64,000 nucleotides of DNA from the NCBI GenBank assembly GCA_964387945.1, contig CAYLYX010000007.1, positions 62,001 to 126,000 of the forward strand, in the 5' to 3' direction. The notes beneath the pieces are model-generated. The model had not been told where the DNA came from. It searched no databases and saw nothing but the letters and a program-made list of their open reading frames with translations. The DNA is from Parvicella sp964387945. GTDB lineage: Bacteria > Bacteroidota > Bacteroidia > Flavobacteriales_D > Parvicellaceae. Positions within the stretch are counted from its first letter, which is position 1, and every line of letters starts with the position of its first letter. This document shows, piece by piece, positions 42,447 through 51,301 of the stretch. A program made the translations under genes and the position numbers.

Positions 42447-43445
42447 TCAGTTATGCTTTACAAAATCTTCATCATTTAATGTCAGCAAGAAAGCTTTTAG
42501 TGCCTCCTTCTCATGAGCCGTCAATTCCAATGGAAAAATTCGAAAATCTTGATTCCAATGCCCTTTTCCACCTTCATCATACAACTCGATTACTTCTTCT
42601 AGCGTTTCTAGACTTCCATCATGCATATACGGTGCTGTATAACTTAGGTTACGCAACGAAGGTACCATAAATACTCCCATATCGGCAGTATCTGCACTGA
42701 GTTTCATTCTACCGATATCATTGTACTCTTCGTATAAACCAACATTGGTATAGGAATAATCTGTAAAATCAAAACCTGAATGACATTTCCAGCACGATCC
42801 TTTTCCATCAAAAACTTCAAACCCTTCTTTCTCAAGGTCAGACAATGCTTCGGTGTCTCCTTCTAGATACTGATCATACCTCGAATTGCCGGATATTAAA
42901 GTACGTAAATAACACGCCAAGCTTTTACTCAAAACATTGGGTGTAAAGTTAGTTCCGAACACCTCTTCTGCTAGCTGATGATATTCTGGATCTTCATCCA
43001 AGAGTTGGCAAATTTCAGCAATATTCGCATTCATTTCCAGTGGGTTTTCGATGGGTGCAACTACTTGCATCTCAAGTGTTAGTGCTCCACCATCCCTAAA
43101 AAAAGCAGGATGATAACCCACATTAAAGATAGGCGTTGAGTTACGTTCTCCTAACAAACCTCCGACTCCTAAACTGAACTGAACCGTATCGCTAAAGGCA
43201 TGCTGAGGACTATGACATGTAATGCAAGCGATAGATTGATCGCTCGACAACTTTTTTTCCTCAAACAGCTTTTTTCCTAGCGCAATCTTCTCGGGTGTCA
43301 ATGGATTATCTTTCGGAATATCCATTTTTGGAAAATGTGGGGGTAAGTCCAAGACATACCCCTCATCTTCCAAAACAACATCCTGCACACAAGAAGTGAC
43401 CCCAAACAATAGTAGACCTATCGTTGTGACAAGAAAAATCTTCAT
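42447..43445 (-). CDS. Diheme cytochrome c peroxidase/MbnH-like lipoprotein B
   Basis: 332 residues with lipobox GVTSC. Haem sites CITCH (74-78) and CWKCH (about 220). It shares MDIPKDNPLTPEKIALGKKLF and VPSLRNLSYTAPYMHDGSLETL with protein A, so the two arose by tandem duplication but have diverged well in between. It starts 12 bp after the MbnP-like gene stop, in the same operon. Having two such enzymes for one MbnP-like protein is notable. Confidence 0.88.
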   Translation of the reverse strand: MKIFLVTTIGLLLFGVTSCVQDVVLEDEGYVLDLPPHFPKMDIPKDNPLTPEKIALGKKLFEEKKLSSDQSIACITCHSPQHAFSDTVQFSLGVGGLLGERNSTPIFNVGYHPAFFRDGGALTLEMQVVAPIENPLEMNANIAEICQLLDEDPEYHQLAEEVFGTNFTPNVLSKSLACYLRTLISGNSRYDQYLEGDTEALSDLEKEGFEVFDGKGSCWKCHSGFDFTDYSYTNVGLYEEYNDIGRMKLSADTADMGVFMVPSLRNLSYTAPYMHDGSLETLEEVIELYDEGGKGHWNQDFRIFPLELTAHEKEALKAFLLTLNDEDFVKHN

Positions 43446-43457
43446 TTCTACATCAAA

Positions 43458-44276
43458 TTAGTGTACGGTTATCGCATTCACCGCATTATCAGCAACGGAT
43501 CCAGCCAACGACATGTTATCCATTGTATGCGTTGAATTATCTGTACTTAAATCAATTCCTGCAACTAACTCAGCCCAGTCAATATCCAATTCGATGTTGT
43601 GTGTTTGCCCTTCAACAGTATTGAAATGAACCATCAAGCCCGAAATTGTTCTACTAAATGAGTTCATCCCCACGTGCATCACGAAATCTTCGCCTGTATC
43701 ATAAGTTCCATTGTCATCGATATCAACGTGCCCTTCGATTGCAATAAAGATGTATCCACTATTCCAGTTCCAGTGCATAGATGGCGTCTGATAGGCCAAC
43801 GCATGATCAGAGCTGTACCCAGCTGGGTCACCACTATTAGCAGATGTATCCACCCCCATCATTAAGTTCATCATGTGCACATGTGTATTTGGAGATAACG
43901 TACCCATAGCATACGTAGTCTCGTCTGGTGAAATCAGCATATACTCAGCTGGAGAAGCGATCTCTACCATTTGATCATCCATGTACTCTGGGTTAGAAAG
44001 GTACATTTGCGCTCTTGTAAACGTGCAAGTGTTTCCATGATCATCTACAAAATCTTGGTTAAAAGCAAACGATTGCGATCCCAACATGTGATAGAACTTG
44101 AGGTTGATACTAGCATCTTCAGGATCTTCTGCATACTCACAGGTGTTGTCCATCTTTTTGGCATTGTCATCGTAATTCAATGCATTTGGGTCTGTACACC
44201 CTTTTTTACACGAGGTTCCGATCAACGCAAGTGCTGCACTTGCTGCTATTATATAGGTTATTTTCTTTGTTTTCAT
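43458..44276 (-). CDS. MbnP-like lipoprotein (copper-binding family)
   Basis: 272 residues from the ATG at 44276, lipobox IGTSC. Right after the lipid site comes a short Cys-paired repeat (GCTDPNALNYDDNA...TCEY) common in secreted marine Bacteroidota proteins. The rest follows the MbnP pattern: FYHMLGSQSFAFNQ, TFTRAQMYLSN, a His/Met-rich LSPNTHVHMMNLMMGVD, and MHWNWNSGYIFIAIEGH. In the studied MbnP a tryptophan is oxidised to kynurenine by the diheme partner MbnH and the product binds copper; the WNW segment would supply candidate tryptophans. No methanobactin precursor gene is nearby. Confidence 0.82.
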   Translation of the reverse strand: MKTKKITYIIAASAALALIGTSCKKGCTDPNALNYDDNAKKMDNTCEYAEDPEDASINLKFYHMLGSQSFAFNQDFVDDHGNTCTFTRAQMYLSNPEYMDDQMVEIASPAEYMLISPDETTYAMGTLSPNTHVHMMNLMMGVDTSANSGDPAGYSSDHALAYQTPSMHWNWNSGYIFIAIEGHVDIDDNGTYDTGEDFVMHVGMNSFSRTISGLMVHFNTVEGQTHNIELDIDWAELVAGIDLSTDNSTHTMDNMSLAGSVADNAVNAITVH

Positions 44277-44286
44277 TTGATAAAAA

Positions 44287-45219
44287 TTAAAAATTGTAAT
44301 AAACCCCAATATTATAACGCCATTTTGTAGGGATTTGTTGCTTGTTAACCAGCTTATTTGCTAGGGCGCTTTGATAATTAAATTGTGTTTTGAAGTCTCC
44401 GATGTACCAACTAACCCCTCCATCAAGCATCCATGTGCTTCCTCCAGATAGGTCAACTGGCTCTCTATCATGACTATCTTTTCCAAAATATTCGGCATAT
44501 ACACCAACATTGGGCATCAACTGCATTTTCTTCCCAAGTTGGATCAAATAGAAAAGACTTCCGGATAAATTCATTGTGTTTCCGTACTTGAACTCTTCAC
44601 GATTAAACGTATTCACTTTGAAATTACCATTTAACATTACCCCTGCCTGCTGATACATGGCTGAGTACGTTGTAGAAACGAGTCCATCCCAACTTCCTGT
44701 GCCAGGCTGGAGATCAATGTTGGGAACACCTCTTGGACGCTCCACATCAATCTTGCCAGTGGGAAGCTTTACTCCAACTCCAAAAGACAGTCGATGCTTG
44801 AAAACGATACTATCACTCAATGCTTTGGTATTGAAGAGCATGTAATTCTGCATCAACAAAACGTCTCCGACTCCTTGCACAAAATACTGCACAGAAGCAT
44901 CAATCTCCTGCGTATTTCTAACGTAAGGAACAATCAACTGGGTGTTCCACTTCGGGTTCCAGTAATATTTACCCGTCAACTCTATTCGTTGATAGGTTTC
45001 TCGTATTGTACTATTTGTAATAATGGGTTCTGCTCCACCGTGTTTAACCATTAATGTTCCGGTATTATCAAACGTTCCTTGATGAAAACGTGTGCGCAAT
45101 CGCATTCCGAAGTTATGGTAAAAGTCATTGGGATTAATGCCCAGATAGACGTTACAGTTATCGCATGCAAAACCCGTAAGATTACAAACGAACAACACAA
45201 AAAAGATAATTTTTTTCAT
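44287..45219 (-). CDS. Outer-membrane beta-barrel protein of the MbnP cluster
   Basis: 310 residues with a signal peptide ending near TGFA; the mature protein begins CDNCNVYLGI, two cysteines that could bind metal or form a disulfide. The remainder alternates amphipathic strands and turns (RLSFGVGVKLPTGKI, GVMLNGNFKVN, MQLMPNVGVYAEYFG) and ends YNIGVYYNF with a terminal Phe, as in outer-membrane barrels. It is co-transcribed with the MbnP-like gene (10 bp gap) and is probably the outer-membrane transporter or channel of the system. Confidence 0.78.
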   Translation of the reverse strand: MKKIIFFVLFVCNLTGFACDNCNVYLGINPNDFYHNFGMRLRTRFHQGTFDNTGTLMVKHGGAEPIITNSTIRETYQRIELTGKYYWNPKWNTQLIVPYVRNTQEIDASVQYFVQGVGDVLLMQNYMLFNTKALSDSIVFKHRLSFGVGVKLPTGKIDVERPRGVPNIDLQPGTGSWDGLVSTTYSAMYQQAGVMLNGNFKVNTFNREEFKYGNTMNLSGSLFYLIQLGKKMQLMPNVGVYAEYFGKDSHDREPVDLSGGSTWMLDGGVSWYIGDFKTQFNYQSALANKLVNKQQIPTKWRYNIGVYYNF

Positions 45220-45258
45220 TGTGATATAAGTTTGTGAATACTACGTTTAAGTTATTCA

Positions 45259-45657
45259 TCAAACTTTAGGAGGGTGCCAACAACTGTCTGTTGCTTCACA
45301 GCATAAATCCGTTGGGGTGTACCAAATCAATTCTAATACACGTCCTTCGGCTTCTGTATTTTGATCCAACTCTTGCGGCAGAATGGCGATTAAGAAATTC
45401 AATTCCAGTTGAGGGAGTCGACTTTGCTCGTTCTCTTGCGGCTCTTCAACATCAAACCACTGTGTCTTCTGGAGCTCCTTCTTCAGGTGACATTGACCAT
45501 TACAATGCATTTCAGGCTTGTCTTTGTTCACACAGTATTTCTTTGCAATCTCATCTTGGTTTGATTTAAAGTAGGCGAAATAGCCCACCTGATAAATCAT
45601 CCCTCCCAAATAAATGAGCGCGATGGACAAAAAAACTATGCGAACTAACTTTTGCAT
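45259..45657 (-). CDS. Membrane-anchored Cys/His-motif protein heading the MbnP cluster
   Basis: 132 residues: an N-terminal membrane helix (IVFLSIALIYLGGMIYQVGYFAYF) followed by YCVNKDKPEMHCNGQCHLKKEL, a Cys/His motif (C-x9-C-x3-C-H) suited to copper. A second group of residues near the end, CCEATDSCW, is also Cys-rich. The domain is likely periplasmic. It is the first gene of the copper-linked operon. A -7 box TATCTTTG (45663-45670 on the minus strand) ends only 5 bp before the ATG, which would make the message nearly leaderless. Confidence 0.7.
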   Translation of the reverse strand: MQKLVRIVFLSIALIYLGGMIYQVGYFAYFKSNQDEIAKKYCVNKDKPEMHCNGQCHLKKELQKTQWFDVEEPQENEQSRLPQLELNFLIAILPQELDQNTEAEGRVLELIWYTPTDLCCEATDSCWHPPKV

Positions 45658-45731
45658 TTACACAAAGATAATACGGAAATCGAAACTATTTGTAACCCTT
45701 GTCACATTTTTAAATATCTGTGGGATAATTC

Positions 45732-45739
45732 TATCTTTG
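45732..45739 (+). promoter_or_regulatory. -7 box of the mscS operon
   Basis: TATCTTTG fits the TAnnTTTG consensus fully, 57 bp before the mscS start. A TTG at the proper -33 distance is missing (TTA or TTT there). Confidence 0.45.
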
Positions 45740-45796
45740 CACAACTTAAAAAAGAGTTCGAGCCAGAAACTCGACCCAAACTAAACTGATAACGTC

Positions 45797-46858
45797 ATGA
45801 TGGATTTTTTAGAAAAAGATTTTTGGAGCAACAGCATTTTAGATTGGTCAATCGCCCTTGGAGCAATACTTCTCTGCTACATTGGTGCTAAACTATTGCT
45901 TTGGGTTACCAATAAGTTTGTAAAAAAGTATACCGAAAAAACGAAAACTCAGCTAGATGACATCCTTATCGATATGCTGGAGGAACCCGTTGCAGTAGCC
46001 ATCGCAATAGCAGGTCTCTTCTGGGCGGTCAGCTTTTTAAATATTCCTGATCCTGATGTAAGAACTTTTATCAATAAATTCTTAGTTTTCTTGCTGGTTG
46101 TTGATCTTACCTGGTTGGTTGCACGAACATCAGATGCTTTGATTCAGACCTACATTGTTCCGATGACAGAGAAGTCCGAAAGCTCTTTTGATGATCAGTT
46201 GTTACCTATTGTTCAAAAAGGATTTAAGGCGGTCATCTGGATTCTTGGAATCATCATTGCGTTGGACAATCTTAACGTAGATATTGGTGCTATGATTGCC
46301 GGACTTGGTATTGGAGGTTTAGCCTTAGCATTAGCTGCTCAAGATGCCGTGAAGAACGTTTTTGGAGGGATAATGATCTTTATGGACAAGCCTTTTAAGA
46401 TCAACGATCGAATTCAAATTCATGGCTATGATGGAACGGTTGAAGAGGTTGGTTTAAGAAGTACTCGTGTTAGAACGCTTGAAGGAAGATTGGTAACCAT
46501 GCCTAACTCTGTGTTTGTGGACAACGAAGTGATTAACGTTACCTCAGAGCCGACAAGAAAAGTTGTTCTGGCTCTCGGTTTGACGTATGACGCTACTCCT
46601 GAAGACATCGAAAAATCATTGGTATTGTTGGGAGAGATCGCGGAGAGAAATGCAGACATCATCGAACCAGAAACACCTAAAGGTTTTACCACGTTTGGGG
46701 ACTTTTCTTTGGGAGTTACCTTCATCTATTACATCAAGAAGGATGCTGATATTTTGGAGACACAAACCAAGATGCACCTAGACATTTTGAAGACATTCAA
46801 CGAAAATGGATTAGAATTTGCATTCCCTACGCAAACGATCTATAAAAAAGAACTGTGA
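45797..46858 (+). CDS. MscS-family mechanosensitive channel
   Basis: 353 residues with four N-terminal membrane helices and the MscS core: the pore helix AMIAGLGIGGLALALAAQDAVKNVFGGIMIF split around the Gly/Ala pattern, then FKINDRIQIHGYDGTVEEVGLRSTRVRTLEGRLVTMPNS, the beta domain. It releases solutes on hypo-osmotic shock. The C-terminal domain is standard. A second ATG one codon on is possible. It overlaps the hydrolase start by 4 bp. Confidence 0.92.
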   Translation: MMDFLEKDFWSNSILDWSIALGAILLCYIGAKLLLWVTNKFVKKYTEKTKTQLDDILIDMLEEPVAVAIAIAGLFWAVSFLNIPDPDVRTFINKFLVFLLVVDLTWLVARTSDALIQTYIVPMTEKSESSFDDQLLPIVQKGFKAVIWILGIIIALDNLNVDIGAMIAGLGIGGLALALAAQDAVKNVFGGIMIFMDKPFKINDRIQIHGYDGTVEEVGLRSTRVRTLEGRLVTMPNSVFVDNEVINVTSEPTRKVVLALGLTYDATPEDIEKSLVLLGEIAERNADIIEPETPKGFTTFGDFSLGVTFIYYIKKDADILETQTKMHLDILKTFNENGLEFAFPTQTIYKKEL

Positions 46859-47799
46859 TAAAAACGATCTTACTTACTGCCCTACTTTTAGTTGCTCTTG
46901 GAGGTTGGTCTCAACTTACCGAAAAGGAAATCTTCGTGCTAGATGAACAGGACACGCTTTGGGGAACGCTTAGTAGTCCTCAGAAATCGTTGGATACCTC
47001 CCAAACTTTAGTTTTGATTATTGCAGGAAGTGGTCCGACTGATAGAAACGGGAACAATTCAGCGATGACCAACAACTCGTTGATGATGCTAGCGCATGAC
47101 TTATCTAAATTTGGGTATCCTACGATTCGTTATGACAAACGAGGAGTTGCAGCAAGCGCTGGAGCATACAAAACGGAGTCTGAGCTTACCTTTGAGGACA
47201 ACGTTTTGATCGCAAGACATTTCTGCGATTATGCTGCCCAATTGGGTTATCAAAAAATTGTGATCGCTGGGCATAGCGAAGGATCGCTTGTGGGAATTTT
47301 GCTAGCACAAGAAAGGAATCCTTATGGATTTATAAGTCTGGCAGGAGCAGGAAGGCCTATTCAAGACGTGCTTAAGGAGCAATATCAAGCCACCGCTCCG
47401 ATTGTGCGCGACTCTGCCCATGTAATCATAGACCTTTTAGCTTCTGGTAAAAAAGTAGACACCCTATCTCCATGGCTTTACAGTGTTTTCAGACCCGCCA
47501 TTCAGCCTTACATTATGAGTTGGATGAAATATGACCCTGTAGCGGAGATCAACGAGCTTTCTTGTCCTATACTCGTGGTCCAAGGAAATCAAGACATCCA
47601 GATAACCGTAGAAGATGCTACGCTTTTAGCTGCTGATCTTCCTGAGAAAAGTCTTGCCGTCATTGAAGGCATGAATCATGTTTTTAAAAAAGTCGGAAGT
47701 GATAAGCAAGAGAACAAAGCAGCCTACAATAACCCAGCTTTACCGCTTCACGCTGATCTCATCTTCACGATTGTGTCTTTCCTAAAGCAACTTCCCTAG
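46855..47799 (+). CDS. Secreted alpha/beta hydrolase
   Basis: 314 residues from a GTG start that overlaps the mscS stop (GTGA). It has a signal peptide ending near GGWSQ. Alpha/beta hydrolase motifs are AGSGPTDRNGN (oxyanion region), GHSEGS with the nucleophile serine, LVVQGNQDIQI with the acid, and MNHVFK with the catalytic His. Similar proteins are annotated as alpha/beta fold hydrolase or dienelactone-type; the substrate is unknown. It is probably periplasmic. Confidence 0.85.
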   Translation: MIKTILLTALLLVALGGWSQLTEKEIFVLDEQDTLWGTLSSPQKSLDTSQTLVLIIAGSGPTDRNGNNSAMTNNSLMMLAHDLSKFGYPTIRYDKRGVAASAGAYKTESELTFEDNVLIARHFCDYAAQLGYQKIVIAGHSEGSLVGILLAQERNPYGFISLAGAGRPIQDVLKEQYQATAPIVRDSAHVIIDLLASGKKVDTLSPWLYSVFRPAIQPYIMSWMKYDPVAEINELSCPILVVQGNQDIQITVEDATLLAADLPEKSLAVIEGMNHVFKKVGSDKQENKAAYNNPALPLHADLIFTIVSFLKQLP

Positions 47800-47805
47800 G
47801 TAAGG

Positions 47806-47836
47806 TTGAAAGGTTCTTAGAAAACAACTACCTTTA
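47806..47836 (+). promoter_or_regulatory. Promoter of panB
   Basis: TTG (47806-47808), 20 bases, then TACCTTTA (47829-47836), which differs from TAnnTTTG only in the last base. It lies 24 bp before the panB ATG. Confidence 0.45.
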
Positions 47837-47859
47837 CCGCCCATTTTAACGCAAAAATT

Positions 47860-48675
47860 ATGTCCACTCATATTGATGTAAAGAGAGTTACTACCCACAT
47901 TCTTCAAGAAATGAAAGCGAGAGATGAAAAAATCTCGATGCTTACGGCTTATGATTACACCATGGGCAGAATTGTAGATCAAGCTGGAATCGATGTCATT
48001 CTAGTTGGAGACTCTGCAAGTAATGTCATGGCTGGACACGAAACGACCGTTCCCATTACATTAGATCAAATGATCTATCACGCTGCTAGCGTTATTAGAG
48101 CCGTAAAGCGTGCTTTAGTAGTGGTAGACCTTCCCTTTGGCGCATATCAAGGAGATAGTAAGGAAGCGCTGCGATCTGCCATTCGTATTATGAAAGAAGC
48201 TGAAGCTCACAGTGTGAAACTAGAAGGTGGAAGTGAGATTCTGGAATCTGTCAATCGAATTTTAAGTGCTGGAATTCCAGTAATGGGACACTTGGGACTA
48301 ACCCCGCAAAGCATTTACAAGTTTGGAACGTACACCGTACGTGCGAAAGAGGAAGCAGAAGCAAAACAATTGATTGAAGACGCCCATGTTCTTCAAGAAG
48401 CAGGTGTTTTTGCCATTGTGTTGGAAAAAGTACCCGCCAAATTAGCTGAACGCGTAGCAAAAGAGCTGACCATTCCAGTGATTGGGATTGGTGCGGGAGG
48501 CGGTGTAGACGGTCAGGTATTGGTGATGCACGATATGCTGGGCATAACGCAAGAATTTTCACCTCGATTCCTGAGACGTTACCACAATCTTTATCAGGAA
48601 ATGCTAGGTGCTTTCGAAAGCTATATTTCTGATGTGAAAAGTTGTGATTTCCCTAATGAAAAAGAACAGTACTAG
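47860..48675 (+). CDS. panB: 3-methyl-2-oxobutanoate hydroxymethyltransferase
   Basis: 271 residues. It transfers a hydroxymethyl group from methylene-tetrahydrofolate to ketoisovalerate, the first step of pantothenate and CoA synthesis. Signatures include MLTAYDYTMGRIVDQAGID, VGDSASNVMAGHETTVPITLDQMIYH (in parts), VKLEGG with the metal-site Glu, PVMGHLGLTPQS and IGIGAGGGVDGQVLVMHDMLG. The length is normal. It is followed after 6 bp by the pseudouridine synthase gene; panC is not in the window. Confidence 0.96.
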   Translation: MSTHIDVKRVTTHILQEMKARDEKISMLTAYDYTMGRIVDQAGIDVILVGDSASNVMAGHETTVPITLDQMIYHAASVIRAVKRALVVVDLPFGAYQGDSKEALRSAIRIMKEAEAHSVKLEGGSEILESVNRILSAGIPVMGHLGLTPQSIYKFGTYTVRAKEEAEAKQLIEDAHVLQEAGVFAIVLEKVPAKLAERVAKELTIPVIGIGAGGGVDGQVLVMHDMLGITQEFSPRFLRRYHNLYQEMLGAFESYISDVKSCDFPNEKEQY

Positions 48676-48681
48676 TAGACC

Positions 48682-49374
48682 ATGAGTAAGTTGGAGGTAT
48701 TATACGAAGACAATCATTTGATTGCTGTTTGCAAGAAAGCCACAGAATTGGTGCAAGGAGATAAAACAGAGGATAAGCCGCTGGTTGAAATTGTAAAGGG
48801 GTACATCAAAGAGAAATACAACAAACCTGGAGATGTTTTTTTGGGTGTAATTCACCGTTTAGACAGACCTGTAGGAGGTGTAGTTATTTTCGCTCGAACT
48901 AGCAAGGCACTCACTAGAATGAATGCTCTTTTTCAGGAAAAGAAGATTCAAAAAACGTATTGGGCAATTGTGGAACAAACTCTGCCCGTTGAAAACGGAA
49001 CACTTGTTCATTATCTGAAAAAAAACCAAGAAAAGAATCGCTCTCGAGCGTATGACAACGAGGTAAAAGGCAGTAAACGTTCTGAACTGGATTACAAACT
49101 ATTGGGACGAAGTAAAAATTATTTTTACACAGAAGTATACCCCAAAACTGGAAGGCATCATCAAATTAGAGTGCAACTGAGTTTCATCGGCTGTCCGATA
49201 AAAGGAGATCTAAAGTACGGTGGTAAACGCTCCAACAAAGACGGCTCAATTCACTTATTTGGTCGGTCGATCGAGTTTATTCACCCGGTCAAAAAAGAAC
49301 CGTTAAAAATCACGGCAACCCCCCCCCTATCTGATCCGCTTTGGAAAGAGCTCGTCAATCTCACTAGGCATTAG
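48682..49374 (+). CDS. RluA-family RNA pseudouridine synthase
   Basis: 230 residues, a single catalytic domain without an S4 domain. The active-site motif is HRLDRPVGGVVIFARTSKA with the nucleophile Asp, followed by KTYWAIVE and the C-terminal KTGRHHQIRVQLSFIGCPI of the RluA class. The target (23S rRNA or tRNA) cannot be told. Its last 11 bp overlap the convergent symporter gene. Confidence 0.92.
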   Translation: MSKLEVLYEDNHLIAVCKKATELVQGDKTEDKPLVEIVKGYIKEKYNKPGDVFLGVIHRLDRPVGGVVIFARTSKALTRMNALFQEKKIQKTYWAIVEQTLPVENGTLVHYLKKNQEKNRSRAYDNEVKGSKRSELDYKLLGRSKNYFYTEVYPKTGRHHQIRVQLSFIGCPIKGDLKYGGKRSNKDGSIHLFGRSIEFIHPVKKEPLKITATPPLSDPLWKELVNLTRH

Positions 49375-51109
49375 CCAACTCTTCTTGCAGTTCATTGCTA
49401 CCACCCACAAGCGTTTCTGACACGTTTACGATGTGATCTCCGATTTTCTCAAGTCCGCTGTACATGTTACTATAAATAACGGTAGAGTTGATATTGTATT
49501 CTTCCTTTTCAATTGATTCAAAGTGCCACTCACGAACTTTGTTTCTCAACTCATTAATCTCTTTCTCCAATCTATATGCAGCCTTGATATCATAATTCTT
49601 GCTAAACATAGCCTTGATATTATTGTTCATTGTAACAAAAGCCTCATCTACCTTTGTAATCAACTCATGAATGCTTTCGCGCTGCTTAGGGCTAAACCAC
49701 ACTTTATCTTCAGACTTTTTAGACAACACTTTGGACAATTGGAAATAAATATCACCAATAGACTCCAAATCAGAAGCTACTGCCAGTACCGACCCCATTT
49801 TCTTTGAGGTCACTTTACCCATAGGCAATTGCGCAGCCTTTCCAAGATACTCAATGATTTCAAGTTCAATTCTATCCGTGATGTCCTCGTATTTTTCGAG
49901 TTTTTTACCAACCTTCTTCCTTTTCTTCTTCTCGGTGGCATCTAGCATTGACTTCAAAAAGCCATTCATGCGGTGGGCTATTTCCCCAAAACGCTCCAGC
50001 TCTTTTTGTGCTTGCATAATTGATAGCTCTGCAGTGCTCATTACTCCCCCACCTATAAATTCTAAATGGTAGTCCTCATCCTCTCCACTTTTCACTTTCA
50101 CCATTTTCACAACTACGCTCTCTAGCTTATTCACAAACCAAATCAACAAGAAGGTATTAACGATGTTGAAACATAAATGGAAAATCGCTAGGGACCACCT
50201 GATTCTTGAGGTCTCCATCTCTTCTGCTGTACCAGATGTAATCACTCCATCAAATAAGGAACTATCGACAAAATACTTCGCCATATCCACAAACCAATAG
50301 AATACAACCATCATCCAGATCACGCCAATGAGGTTAAAGAACAAGTGCGCCCGTGCAGCTCGTTTAGCATGCACATTTCCAATTAATGCAGCCAAGTTTG
50401 CGGTAACTGTAGTTCCAATGTTTTCACCTAATACAATCGCTGCTCCATACTCTAAGGGTAATCCGCTTGTTCCACACAAGGTAATTGTAATCGCCATTGC
50501 CGCAGAGCTCGATTGAACTACAATGGTTAATACCGCCCCGATTAACACGAAGAACAATACTGAACCAAAGCCGTACTGACTTACCGGCTCAATTATATCC
50601 CACAGCATTTCTGGATTATCCTTAATAAAAGACATGCTATGCTTTAACGCATCGAGACCTAGGAATAAAATAGCAAATCCAATAAGAAACTCACCCAATG
50701 ATTTAACTCGCTGATTCGACAAAAACAACATGGGCACACCAAAAGCCATGATGGGATAAGAATAATCGGAAATACTAAACTTTCCAAAAGCGAAGAACAT
50801 CAGTAAGAATGCCGTCATAGTGGTTCCAATATTGGCTCCCATAATGACCCCAATTGCTTGTCGCAACGACAAGAGCTTTGCGTTCACAAAACTTACCACC
50901 ATCACAGTAGTAGCACTAGAAGACTGGATAATACTGGTGGTCAAAAAGCCCGTCAATACACCCGCAAATCTATTTGAAGTAGCAGCTGATAAAATATTCC
51001 GGAGTTGCTCTCCAGCTACTTTTTGAATTCCCTCACTCATGATCTTCATCCCGAAGATGAAGAACCCCAACGAACCAATAACGGTTAACACCGTGTATAA
51101 AACATCCAT
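49364..51109 (-). CDS. Na/Pi symporter with C-terminal PhoU-like domain
   Basis: 581 residues. Two inverted repeats of the Na/Pi cotransporter family are visible (GFLTTSIIQSSSATTVMVVSFVNAKL and IVVQSSSAAMAITITLCGTSGLP, in parts), each with the QSSSA motif. About eight or nine membrane helices reach residue 330, then a helical PhoU-like domain (about 370-560). It takes up phosphate and faces a PhoB-type response regulator gene across a 192-bp divergent region. Confidence 0.92.
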   Translation of the reverse strand: MDVLYTVLTVIGSLGFFIFGMKIMSEGIQKVAGEQLRNILSAATSNRFAGVLTGFLTTSIIQSSSATTVMVVSFVNAKLLSLRQAIGVIMGANIGTTMTAFLLMFFAFGKFSISDYSYPIMAFGVPMLFLSNQRVKSLGEFLIGFAILFLGLDALKHSMSFIKDNPEMLWDIIEPVSQYGFGSVLFFVLIGAVLTIVVQSSSAAMAITITLCGTSGLPLEYGAAIVLGENIGTTVTANLAALIGNVHAKRAARAHLFFNLIGVIWMMVVFYWFVDMAKYFVDSSLFDGVITSGTAEEMETSRIRWSLAIFHLCFNIVNTFLLIWFVNKLESVVVKMVKVKSGEDEDYHLEFIGGGVMSTAELSIMQAQKELERFGEIAHRMNGFLKSMLDATEKKKRKKVGKKLEKYEDITDRIELEIIEYLGKAAQLPMGKVTSKKMGSVLAVASDLESIGDIYFQLSKVLSKKSEDKVWFSPKQRESIHELITKVDEAFVTMNNNIKAMFSKNYDIKAAYRLEKEINELRNKVREWHFESIEKEEYNINSTVIYSNMYSGLEKIGDHIVNVSETLVGGSNELQEELANA

Positions 51110-51301
51110 ATGCTAAAACTATTTCTGCTTACCGCTTTTATCGACAAGCACGCAAATTTACGAGTCTTTTAGGTCGGGTTAAAACGTCAATGTTAAGATA
51201 ATATTAAACTTGATACACTCTTAAGTAATTTTCCAAATCAAACGCTTAATTTCGAAGTGGAAGGGGTTAAACGTATAATTTTGTACCAAATACTAAATAA
51301 A

